DNA from: Trebonia sp.
Lineage (GTDB): Bacteria; Actinomycetota; Actinomycetes; Streptosporangiales; Streptosporangiaceae
Assembly: GCA_030043595.1 (NCBI GenBank)
Contig: JASHXJ010000046.1
Location: 1-6,239 of the forward strand
Direction: 5' to 3'
Length of the DNA stretch: 6,239 bases
Positions within the stretch are counted from its first letter, which is position 1. Each line of letters opens with the position of its first letter. The translations under genes were made by a program, and so were the position numbers. The notes beneath the pieces are model-generated. The model made no database searches. It saw nothing but the letters and a program-made list of their open reading frames with translations, and was not told the DNA's origin. Shown here one piece after another: positions 1-5,646 of the stretch.

Positions 1-2566
1 GGGCGATCTGGTCCGGGACGGCGCGCATCCAGTCGGAGACGGCGACCACAGGAACGGAGGCACCGGACGACGCGGCCAGCGCCGACGTCACGTACGGCAC
101 CCGCGCCTCCTGGCCCGGGTGCAGCAGGTTGTACGACTCGCTGGCCAGCGCCTCGCGGCGCAGTTCGGTCCACGACGTGGCCGACCACACCTCCGCGGCC
201 ACGCCCCAGTCCGCAGCCAGCAGCGAAGCCGCGGCCAGCGCCTGCCGCATCGCCACCCCGGACGCCAGGATGCGGGCGCGCGGGGGAGAAGCCACGGCTC
301 GTTCGGGAGAAGAAGAAAGATCCGGAGCCTGCGCATAGCGGTAGAGCCCGCGCAGGATCCCCTCGTCCAGCGCCACCGGCCCGCCGTCGACAGCCGGCGC
401 CGCGGGCTGCGGGTACGGCTCGTTGTAGACGGTGAGGTAGTAGAAGATGCTCTCGCCGTCCGGGTGCTCCGGCGTCGAGTCGTACATCCGGCGCAGCGCG
501 TCGCGGACGATCACCGCGACCTCGTAGGCCCACGCGGGGTCGTACGACACGCACGCCTCCGACACCGAGGCGAGCAGCTGCGAGTGGCCGTCGTTGTGCT
601 GCAGGCCCTCGCCGGCCAGCGTCGTGCGGCCGGCGGTGGCTCCCAGCAGGAAGCCGCGCCCGAGCTGGTCGCCGAGCGCCCACATCTGGTCGCCCGTGCG
701 CTGCCAGCCGAACATCGAGTAGAACACGTACACCGGGATCATGTGCGTGCCGTGCGTGGCGTACGAGGTGCCCGCGGCGATCACCGAGCCCATCGCGCCG
801 GCCTCGCTGATGCCCTCGTGCAGGATCTGCCCCTGTTCGGACTCCTTGTAGGACAGCAGCAGGTTGCGGTCAACGGCCTCGTAGGTCTGCCCGAACGGCG
901 AGTAGATCTTCGCGGTCGGGAACAGCGAGTCCATGCCGAAGGTACGGGCCTCGTCGGGGATGACCGGCACGAACCGGTCGCCGATGACCGGATCCTTCAT
1001 CAGCTCCTTGAGCAGCCGGACGAACGCCATCGTGGTGGCGACCGGCTGCTTGCCCGACCCCTTGGCGAGCTCGTCGTACACCGAGTCCGGCGGCTGCGGC
1101 AGCGGCTTGGCGCGGACGACCCGGCGCGGCAGGACGCCGCCGAGGGCGGCCCGCCGCTCCTTCATGTACTGGATCTCGTCGGAGCCAGGTCCGGGGTGGT
1201 AGTACGGGGGCAGTTCCGCCTCGAGGTCGGAGTCCGGGATCGGCAGGTAGAGCCGGTCGCGGAACTCCTTGAGCTCGGCCACGGTGAGCTTCTTCATCTG
1301 GTGCGTGGCGTTGCGCGCCTCGAAGTCCTTGCCGAGCGTCCAGCCCTTGATCGTGTGCGTGAGGATCACGGTCGGCTGGCCCACGTTCTCGCGCGCGGCC
1401 TTGAACGCCGCGTACACCTTGTGGTAGTCGTGCCCGCCACGGGACAGGTTGCGCAGCTCCTCGTCCGACAGGTGCTCGACCATCTTGCGCAGCCGCGGGT
1501 CGGACCCGAAGAAGTGCTCCCGGATGTACGCGCCCGACTCCACGCTGTAGGTCTGGAACTGCCCGTCCGGCGTCGTGTTCATCTTGTTGACCAGCACGCC
1601 GTCGGTGTCCTGCGCGAGCAGCGGGTCCCAGTCGCGGCCCCAGATCACCTTGATCACGTTCCAGCCGGCGCCGCGGAAGATCGCCTCGAGCTCCTGAATG
1701 ATCTTGCCGTTGCCGCGGACCGGGCCGTCGAGCCGCTGCAGGTTGCAGTTGATCACGAAGGTCAGGTTGTCGAGCTCCTCGCGGGCGGCCAGGCCGATCG
1801 CGCCCATCGCCTCCGGCTCGTCCATCTCGCCGTCGCCGCAGAAGCCCCAGACATGAGAACGTGACGTGTCATGCAGCTCGCGCGCCAGCAGGTACCGGTT
1901 GAACCGCGCCTGGTAGATCGCGTTCAAGGGCCCCAGGCCCATGGATACGGTCGGGAACTCCCAGAAGTCCGGCATCAGCCGCGGGTGCGGGTAGCTGGGC
2001 AGGCCGCCGCCCGGATGCGACAGCTCCTGCCGGAACCCGTCAAGCTGGACCTGCGACAGCCGCCCTTCGAGGAACGCGCGGGCGTAGATGCCGGGCGCCG
2101 CGTGCCCCTGGAAGAACACCTGGTCGCCGGACTCGCCGTGGTCCTTGCCGCGGAAGAAGTGGTTGAAGCCGACCTCGTACAGCGACGCCGCCGACGCGTA
2201 CGTCGCGATATGCCCGCCCACGCCCAGGCCGGGCCGGTTCGCCCGGGACACCATGATCGCGGCGTTCCACCGGATATAGGCCCTGATGCGGCGTTCCACG
2301 TACTCATCGCCGGGGAACCACGGCTCGCGCTCTGGCGGGATCGTGTTGATGTTGTCGGTGCTGCGCAGGCCGGGCACCCCGACCTGCTGCTCGCGCGCCC
2401 GCTCCAGCAGGCGAAGCATGAGATAGCGGGCCCGGCCGCGACCACGGGTCCGCGTGACGGAGTCGAAGGAGTCGACCCATTCGCGCGTCTCGTCCGGGTC
2501 GATGTCCGGGAGCTGCGTGGGCAGCCCGTCGCTGATGATCGAGTATCGCTGGCGTCCGGAAGCCAC
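1..2566 (-). CDS. aceE: Pyruvate dehydrogenase E1 component, homodimeric type (3'-truncated by window edge)
   Basis: Thiamine-diphosphate-dependent E1 subunit of the pyruvate dehydrogenase complex. It decarboxylates pyruvate and transfers the acetyl group to the lipoyl domain of E2 in the cytosol. The frame from the GTG at 2566 is open to the left edge and gives 855 residues. The family is about 900-930 residues long, so roughly 50-70 C-terminal residues are missing. The ThDP/Mg motif GDGEMDEPE starts at residue 244 and continues to NCNLQRLDGPV (273-283), almost as in E. coli AceE. KGWTLG and THQMKK around H422 correspond to the mobile active-site loop (E. coli His407). EGISEAGA (584-591) and GEGLQHNDGHS (652-662) are typical of the second domain. 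The N-terminal VASG aligns with the MASG start I recall from Streptomyces AceE. A GGCGAGG ribosome-binding site lies 7 bases upstream of the GTG. No frameshift is seen. The identification is secure. Confidence 0.97.
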   Translation of the reverse strand, partial: MASGRQRYSIISDGLPTQLPDIDPDETREWVDSFDSVTRTRGRGRARYLMLRLLERAREQQVGVPGLRSTDNINTIPPEREPWFPGDEYVERRIRAYIRWNAAIMVSRANRPGLGVGGHIATYASAASLYEVGFNHFFRGKDHGESGDQVFFQGHAAPGIYARAFLEGRLSQVQLDGFRQELSHPGGGLPSYPHPRLMPDFWEFPTVSMGLGPLNAIYQARFNRYLLARELHDTSRSHVWGFCGDGEMDEPEAMGAIGLAAREELDNLTFVINCNLQRLDGPVRGNGKIIQELEAIFRGAGWNVIKVIWGRDWDPLLAQDTDGVLVNKMNTTPDGQFQTYSVESGAYIREHFFGSDPRLRKMVEHLSDEELRNLSRGGHDYHKVYAAFKAARENVGQPTVILTHTIKGWTLGKDFEARNATHQMKKLTVAELKEFRDRLYLPIPDSDLEAELPPYYHPGPGSDEIQYMKERRAALGGVLPRRVVRAKPLPQPPDSVYDELAKGSGKQPVATTMAFVRLLKELMKDPVIGDRFVPVIPDEARTFGMDSLFPTAKIYSPFGQTYEAVDRNLLLSYKESEQGQILHEGISEAGAMGSVIAAGTSYATHGTHMIPVYVFYSMFGWQRTGDQMWALGDQLGRGFLLGATAGRTTLAGEGLQHNDGHSQLLASVSEACVSYDPAWAYEVAVIVRDALRRMYDSTPEHPDGESIFYYLTVYNEPYPQPAAPAVDGGPVALDEGILRGLYRYAQAPDLSSSPERAVASPPRARILASGVAMRQALAAASLLAADWGVAAEVWSATSWTELRREALASESYNLLHPGQEARVPYVTSALAASSGASVPVVAVSDWMRAVPDQIA

Positions 2567-2622
2567 GGGGTAGCCTCGCCTTCCGCAGTTCGGCGGCTCT
2601 TGGCCGCGGTCGTTCAACTAGC

Positions 2623-2634
2623 TTGTCCAGACCA
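2623..2634. promoter_or_regulatory. GntR-type (DasR dre-like) operator candidate upstream of aceE
   Basis: The plus-strand sequence TTGTCCAGACCA matches 10 of 12 positions of the DasR-responsive-element core TGGTCTAGACCA known from Streptomyces. On the minus strand the site reads ATTGGTCTGGACAA, which also carries the ATTGGT half-site of E. coli PdhR, another GntR-family regulator of pdh genes. It lies 57-68 bases upstream of the aceE GTG and directly downstream of the candidate -10. A repressor bound here would therefore cover the expected transcription start. The match is real, but the assignment to a regulator is inference. Confidence 0.35.
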
Positions 2635-2663
2635 ATCCTGGTACGAGTCGGCCGGATTTTCAT
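2635..2663 (-). promoter_or_regulatory. Candidate aceE promoter
   Basis: On the minus strand ATGAAA (2663-2658) matches the -35 consensus TTGACA at 4 of 6 positions. A 17-base spacer separates it from CAGGAT (2640-2635), a weak -10. It sits in the most AT-rich part of the intergenic region and runs straight into the dre-like site. The -10 lacks the initial T, so this is only a weak candidate. Confidence 0.22.
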
Positions 2664-2699
2664 CTCTACCAAACGGTAACCGGCCGGCCGCGCGAACTG

Positions 2700-2731
2700 T
2701 CCCGCGGGCACCGCGAAGGCCGTCCGCGGGA
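2700..2731. repeat. GC-rich inverted repeat / hairpin
   Basis: TCCCGCGG (2700-2707) is perfectly complementary to CCGCGGGA (2724-2731). A further G-T and C-G pair extends this to a 10-pair stem closing a 12-base loop (2710-2721). No T-tract follows on either strand, so a classical intrinsic terminator is unlikely. It could be an operator or an RNA leader structure, depending on where transcription starts. Confidence 0.5.
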
Positions 2732-2805
2732 GCCCCGCGCGCCGTGGTTCCCGTGTGCGGCGACCAGCCCAGTGTCACGGAAATGCACGATCTCTGTTAC
2801 GGTGC

Positions 2806-2829
2806 GTTCCGGCAGGCGACGTGGGGTAA
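2806..2829 (+). promoter_or_regulatory. Candidate SigB-type promoter for the 2858-3431 transcript
   Basis: GTTC (2806-2809), a 14-base spacer and GGGTAA (2824-2829) resemble the actinomycete SigB-type promoter (roughly GTTT-N14-16-GGGTAT). Read as GNNT, GCGT (2804-2807) with a 16-base spacer also fits. It is placed to drive the small ORF at 2858 and the DUF3052 gene. GGGTA is not rare at this base composition, so the evidence is weak by itself. Confidence 0.25.
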
Positions 2830-2857
2830 CGTCTGCCCATGCCGGGAAGATCAATAA

Positions 2858-2941
2858 ATGGCGGCGGTTTTCAAGCCTGGGAAGATTGCCACTTGCGCGC
2901 AGGGCCGACCCAGTGTGAACTGTCCCAACAAGAAGTACTGA
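2858..2941 (+). CDS. Possible small basic peptide (27 aa), unrecognised
   Basis: An ATG at 2858 opens a 27-codon frame ending in TGA at 2939-2941. A purine-rich GGGAAGA (2844-2850) lies 7 bases upstream and can serve as a ribosome-binding site. The peptide begins MAAVFKPGKIATC and ends VNCPNKKY. It has two cysteines (C13 and C22), five lysines, one arginine and no aspartate or glutamate, so it is strongly basic. About 73% of its third codon positions are G or C, against roughly half in an overlapping 37-codon alternative frame from the ATG at 2839. It ends 58 bases before the DUF3052 start. It could be a leader peptide, a small protein or chance; I do not recognise it. Confidence 0.35.
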   Translation: MAAVFKPGKIATCAQGRPSVNCPNKKY

Positions 2942-2999
2942 CGCGCCACTGACGCTCGAGCAGCTGGGGGGCGCGGGGAAGGATTGGGGAGGAACGTCA

Positions 3000-3431
3000 G
3001 TGAGCGCGACCGCGCGCCAGGCGCAGGATGAACGCGGCCAGGCCGAGCGGCTCGGGATCAAACCGGGCCAGGTGGTGCAGGAAATCGGCTATGACTCTGA
3101 TTGCGACGAGCAGCTGCGCGGCGCGATCTCCGGTATCGAGGGCGTCGAGCTCGTCGATGAGGACTACGACGACGTCGTGGTCGACGTGGTCCTGATGTGG
3201 TGGCGGGGCGGTGACGGCGACCTCGTGGACGCGCTGGTCGATGCGCTGATGCCGCTGGCCGATGGGGGGTTTATCTGGCTGCTCACGCCCAAGGCGGGCA
3301 GGCCGGGCCATGTCGAGCCAAGCGACATCGGCGAGGCGGCCCCCACCGCGGGGCTTGCCCAGACCTCAAGCGTCAGCGCCGGCCGGGACTGGTCGGGATC
3401 CCGGCTCGTGGCGCCTAAGGCTCGCCGCTGA
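3000..3431 (+). CDS. DUF3052 domain protein (143 aa)
   Basis: A conserved actinobacterial protein of unknown function, of the type represented by M. tuberculosis Rv2239c. The DUF3052 core covers about residues 17-137. It begins with RLGIKPGQVVQEIGYD, has an acidic centre (DEDYDD, 53-58), then WWRGGDGDLVDALVDAL and the FIWLLTPKAG strand-turn segment, and closes with the characteristic RDWSGSRLV. There is no signal peptide or membrane segment, so it should be cytosolic. The GTG at 3000 is chosen because GGGGAGGA (2986-2993) sits 6 bases upstream. The gene lies between aceE and ahpE, an arrangement I recall from other Actinobacteria. It does not overlap its neighbours, and 114 bases separate it from ahpE. 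The family call is confident; no biochemical role can be read from the sequence. Confidence 0.85.
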   Translation: MSATARQAQDERGQAERLGIKPGQVVQEIGYDSDCDEQLRGAISGIEGVELVDEDYDDVVVDVVLMWWRGGDGDLVDALVDALMPLADGGFIWLLTPKAGRPGHVEPSDIGEAAPTAGLAQTSSVSAGRDWSGSRLVAPKARR

Positions 3432-3532
3432 TCTTCTCGCACAGCTCGTTTGCATTACGCAGAACGGGCAGTGGCGACTGTCTGCGGGCACAGTGGCACA
3501 CTTAGCCGTAGCAGGCCTTCACAGTGTCCCTT

Positions 3533-3545
3533 GAGAGGATCAGGC
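3533..3545 (+). promoter_or_regulatory. Ribosome-binding site fixing the ahpE start
   Basis: GAGAGGA (3533-3539) precedes the ATG at 3546 by 6 bases. It decides for this start over the in-frame ATG at 3450, which would add 32 residues with no counterpart in the family and has no good ribosome-binding site. Confidence 0.75.
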
Positions 3546-4007
3546 ATGGCAGTTGAGATCGGGGACGTGGCCCCGGACTTCGAGCTTCCCGACCAGCACG
3601 GCACCCCCGTCAAGCTCTCCAGCTTCCGTGGGTCCAAGAACGTGGTGCTCGTGTTCTACCCGCTGGCTTTCAGCCCCGTGTGCAGCAACGAGCTGTGCGG
3701 CATCCGCGACGACTTCCCCGAGGTCAACAGGGACGACGTAGAACTGCTGACGGTGTCCGTGGATTCGTTCTTCACGCACCGTGCCTGGGCCGAGGCCGAG
3801 AGCTTCCAGTTCGAGCTGCTCGCGGACTTCTGGCCGCACGGCGCGGTCGCCACGGCGTACGGGGTGTTCGACGCCGACCGCGGGCTCGCCCTCAGGGGCA
3901 CCTTCGTCATCGACAAGGAAGGCATCGTGCGCTGGAAGGTGGTCAACCCGATTCCGCAGGCGCGCGACATCGCCGACTACCAGAAGGCGCTCGCCGCCCT
4001 CGCGTGA
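3546..4007 (+). CDS. ahpE: AhpE-type peroxiredoxin (153 aa)
   Basis: A thiol peroxidase that reduces hydroperoxides and peroxynitrite in the cytosol. The predicted protein is 153 residues, the same length as M. tuberculosis AhpE. APDFELPDQHG (9-19) is the thioredoxin-fold entry. The active site is P39-x3-S43-x2-C46, with the peroxidatic Cys46 and Ser in place of the usual Thr. R117 in RGTFVIDKEG matches the conserved active-site arginine. DFWPHGAV (94-101) and AYGVF (104-108) are near-identical to the mycobacterial enzyme. Unlike M. tuberculosis AhpE, which has Asp at the equivalent place, it has Cys51. This creates a C-x4-C pair as in Bcp/PrxQ, so it may act as an atypical 2-Cys enzyme. It is followed after 33 bases by the zinc-ribbon gene, so cotranscription is likely. 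The family call is secure; the mechanism is inferred. Confidence 0.94.
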   Translation: MAVEIGDVAPDFELPDQHGTPVKLSSFRGSKNVVLVFYPLAFSPVCSNELCGIRDDFPEVNRDDVELLTVSVDSFFTHRAWAEAESFQFELLADFWPHGAVATAYGVFDADRGLALRGTFVIDKEGIVRWKVVNPIPQARDIADYQKALAALA

Positions 4008-4040
4008 TCGCCAGCTCGACCGCGGACGGGAGGGCAGCAG

Positions 4041-4403
4041 GTGCCGTGTTACCGGTGCGGCACACGGCAGGTGGACCCCGAGGCCGGGAAGAGCAGCATG
4101 TGGCGCCGCGGCGTCGTGTGCGAGCATCAGGTACTCATCTGCCCGGCCTGCCAGCCCGCAGCGCTCGCTGACCTTTCCCGGTGTGCCCGCTGCGGCAGCG
4201 CGCACCTGATCAGGCGGCTGGACCAGGTGGAATGCCTGGACTGCCGGCTGACCAGGGACGCCGGACCCGGTGCTGCCCCGCCGACCGCGCCTGCTGGCCC
4301 GGCGCCGGACGCCGGCGCCGGGCCGGCAGGCGGCCCTGCCTCCCCTGCCGACCTGGCCGCCGAGGTCGCCCGGGCGCTGGAAAGAGTCCTCGGCCGCCAG
4401 TAG
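4041..4403 (+). CDS. Small zinc-ribbon protein (120 aa), function unknown
   Basis: Nine cysteines lie in the first 68 residues: C3xxC6, C27-E-H29, C34xxC37, then a clear zinc ribbon C48xxC51...C65xxC68. Residues about 71-100 are a Pro/Ala/Gly-rich flexible linker, and about 101-120 form a probable amphipathic helix (LAAEVARALERVLG). There is no signal peptide or membrane segment. The GTG at 4041 is chosen because GGGAGGG (4028-4034) lies 6 bases upstream. The gene starts 33 bases after ahpE and ends 56 bases before the next gene, so all three may form an operon. Zinc ribbons of this type bind nucleic acid, protein or act as redox-sensitive zinc sites; the sequence does not say which. The module from C27 to C68 shares features with the N-terminus of the following protein (CxxCGSxHL and EHQ), which suggests common origin. 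Confidence 0.8.
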   Translation: MPCYRCGTRQVDPEAGKSSMWRRGVVCEHQVLICPACQPAALADLSRCARCGSAHLIRRLDQVECLDCRLTRDAGPGAAPPTAPAGPAPDAGAGPAGGPASPADLAAEVARALERVLGRQ

Positions 4404-4459
4404 AACGGCCGAGGCCAGGGACATCGTCGCCCGTTACAGGAGAGAGAAACGGCCAACTG

Positions 4460-5575
4460 ATGGGGCTGGAGGGAAGAAGGAGGGCCTGCACGAACTGCGG
4501 CTCACCGCACTTGACGGAGATCGGTCCCGACACCTACTCGTGCGGCAACTGCGGCAGCGAGTCCAAGTTCGTCGATTCCAGCCGCATCAGAGTCGAGCAT
4601 CAGCTGGCCTTCTGCGCGTGCGGTAACGCCGTCGCCGCGCAATGCCAGGTGTGCCGGGAGGCGATCTGCCGGGACTGCAACGTCGCCGACTGGCCGCGGC
4701 GCTACCGGGACAGCCAGGGCGCGAACCCCGGCGGCGCGGCGTGCGTGACGATTCCGGTCACGGCTGGCTTCGGCTACCTGCGCAAGACCGCTCCCGGCTC
4801 TGGCCGGCCGGAGGAATGGTGGCTCGCCGACGGCCGGATTATCAGGGCTCAGTGGCCGGGGACCGGCGTGATCGGCCCGTGCCTGCATGTCGACGACGTG
4901 CTGGCCCAGTTCGGAAGGAAGGCCCGCGGGGCGATCCGCAACGTGTGCTGCGCGTGCGTGACGCGCGCGGTCCCCGGTGTCGCGAAGGCCATCGCCGCCG
5001 GATCGGTCTGCGAGACCCCTGGCTGCGGCGCCGCCGCGGGCGGCCGCTGCCGGTGCTGCCGGCAGGCGTTCTGCGCCGTCCACCTGGGGCCGGGCCGGGA
5101 CGCGGAGCCATCCGGTGTTCTGGCGGTCTTCGAGCCACGGCCGATCGCCACGATTTCGTGGGAGGCCTCCTGGGCCCTTGACGCGGACGGGGACAGTGAC
5201 ACGTACCGCGTGCCGCGGCCCGAGGGGCTGTGCGGGATGTGCGCCCTGGAGCGGGCCGCCGCGGCCGAGGCGAAGGTCCTGGCGATCTGCGACGCCTCTC
5301 GCGGCATTGCCCGGCAGGGGGAGTGGGCGGCCGGGTTCGGCTACGTGTACAAGGCCCAGCCGGGGTTCGTGTCGACCGCCAGGACGATCGCCAGGCGCTG
5401 CGCGGCGCCGATCAACGACAGGCTCAGGGAGCTCGGGAAGTTTCCCGGCGAGTGCCGGCGCGACCAGTGGTTCGCCAGCGTGGGAGCGCCCGGGCGCGCG
5501 GTCGACTACCTGCAGGACGGGAATCTGGGCAGCTTCGTGTACGCGGTCCGTGGCGGACGCCCCGGCAGCGGGTAG
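4460..5575 (+). CDS. Cysteine-rich multi-zinc-finger protein (371 aa), unrecognised family
   Basis: I do not recognise this protein as a named family. It has 26 cysteines. In order: a zinc ribbon C10xxC13...C28xxC31; a B-box/AN1-like finger C52-x-C54-x7-C62xxC65-x4-C70xxC73; a region with AGFGYLRK (102-109) and EEWW (118-121); a cysteine cluster C163/C164/C166; a second finger C184-x4-C189-x7-C197xxC200-x4-C205xxH208; C258xxC261 before an alanine-rich helix; and a cysteine-poor C-terminus with a second AGFGYVYK (291-298). No signal peptide or membrane segment is seen, so it is probably cytosolic. The ATG at 4460 keeps the first ribbon intact. The best Shine-Dalgarno, AGGAGAG (4438-4444), is about 15 bases away, which is long, so the start is not certain. 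Extending the frame upstream would overlap the previous gene. A scaffold, a nucleic-acid-binding protein or a thiol redox sensor are all possible; none is shown. Confidence 0.82.
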   Translation: MGLEGRRRACTNCGSPHLTEIGPDTYSCGNCGSESKFVDSSRIRVEHQLAFCACGNAVAAQCQVCREAICRDCNVADWPRRYRDSQGANPGGAACVTIPVTAGFGYLRKTAPGSGRPEEWWLADGRIIRAQWPGTGVIGPCLHVDDVLAQFGRKARGAIRNVCCACVTRAVPGVAKAIAAGSVCETPGCGAAAGGRCRCCRQAFCAVHLGPGRDAEPSGVLAVFEPRPIATISWEASWALDADGDSDTYRVPRPEGLCGMCALERAAAAEAKVLAICDASRGIARQGEWAAGFGYVYKAQPGFVSTARTIARRCAAPINDRLRELGKFPGECRRDQWFASVGAPGRAVDYLQDGNLGSFVYAVRGGRPGSG

Positions 5576-5585
5576 CCATTTGCGT

Positions 5586-5610
5586 GAATAAACCCGAATG
5601 CCCGGGGTAG
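5586..5610 (+). promoter_or_regulatory. Candidate SigB-type promoter for the GlsB-family gene
   Basis: GAAT (5586-5589), a 15-base spacer and GGGTAG (5605-5610) fit the loose GNNT-N14-16-GGGTA pattern of actinomycete SigB-type promoters. It ends 36 bases before the ATG at 5647. Members of this membrane-protein family are often general-stress genes, which makes the assignment plausible. The -35 match is weak. Confidence 0.3.
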
Positions 5611-5633
5611 CCCTTCTGCCATAGACCGAAGGG
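5611..5633 (+). promoter_or_regulatory. Hairpin overlapping the ribosome-binding site of the GlsB-family gene
   Basis: CCCTTC (5611-5616) can pair with GAAGGG (5628-5633) across an 11-base loop. The right arm contains the start of the AAGGGGG Shine-Dalgarno (5629-5635), which lies 11 bases before the ATG at 5647. Folding would partly hide the ribosome-binding site. A 6-pair stem is short, so an effect on translation is only a possibility. Confidence 0.3.
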
Positions 5634-5646
5634 GGAAACGATCGCC

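Larger units (their letters stand above)
2567..2999. other. Divergent intergenic region between aceE and the DUF3052 gene
   Basis: This 433-base region separates aceE (minus) from the plus-strand genes and should hold promoters for both. Reading from the aceE side, it contains an operator-like imperfect palindrome (2623-2634), a candidate aceE promoter (2635-2663), and an AT-rich patch (about 2656-2679) flanked by the inverted repeat CGGCCGG/CCGGCCG (2649-2655 and 2680-2686). Next come a strong GC-rich hairpin (2700-2731), a GGGTAA-type candidate promoter (2806-2829) and a possible 27-codon ORF (2858-2941). No tRNA, riboswitch that I recognise, or U-tailed terminator is visible. The motif GGGAAGAT occurs twice (2844-2851 and 2879-2886). 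Confidence 0.7.

Noticed and set aside
119..2857. Long plus-strand open frames opposite aceE, including one of 581 codons
   Set aside because: They are antisense to a clear aceE reading frame. Such frames are expected in very GC-rich DNA, and their products are low-complexity Arg/Ala/Val-rich sequences with no family resemblance.
2839..2952. Alternative 37-codon ORF from the ATG at 2839
   Set aside because: About half of its third codon positions are A or T, unlike the neighbouring genes, and no ribosome-binding site precedes it.
3450..3545. N-terminal extension of ahpE from the ATG at 3450
   Set aside because: It adds 32 residues unlike any peroxiredoxin start. The ATG at 3546 has a good ribosome-binding site and gives exactly the family length of 153 residues.
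3540..4424. Minus-strand frame of 294 codons opposite ahpE and the zinc-ribbon gene
   Set aside because: It is the antisense shadow of two supported genes and has no recognisable motif or start signal.
4181..4459. Upstream extension of the 371-residue protein
   Set aside because: It would overlap the zinc-ribbon gene for over 200 bases in another frame, and its translation is arginine/proline-rich out-of-frame sequence.
5570..5612. Direct repeat GGGTAGCC (5570-5577 and 5605-5612) as an insertion or attachment site
   Set aside because: Eight bases is short, the first copy includes the stop codon of the preceding gene, and nothing between the copies looks mobile.
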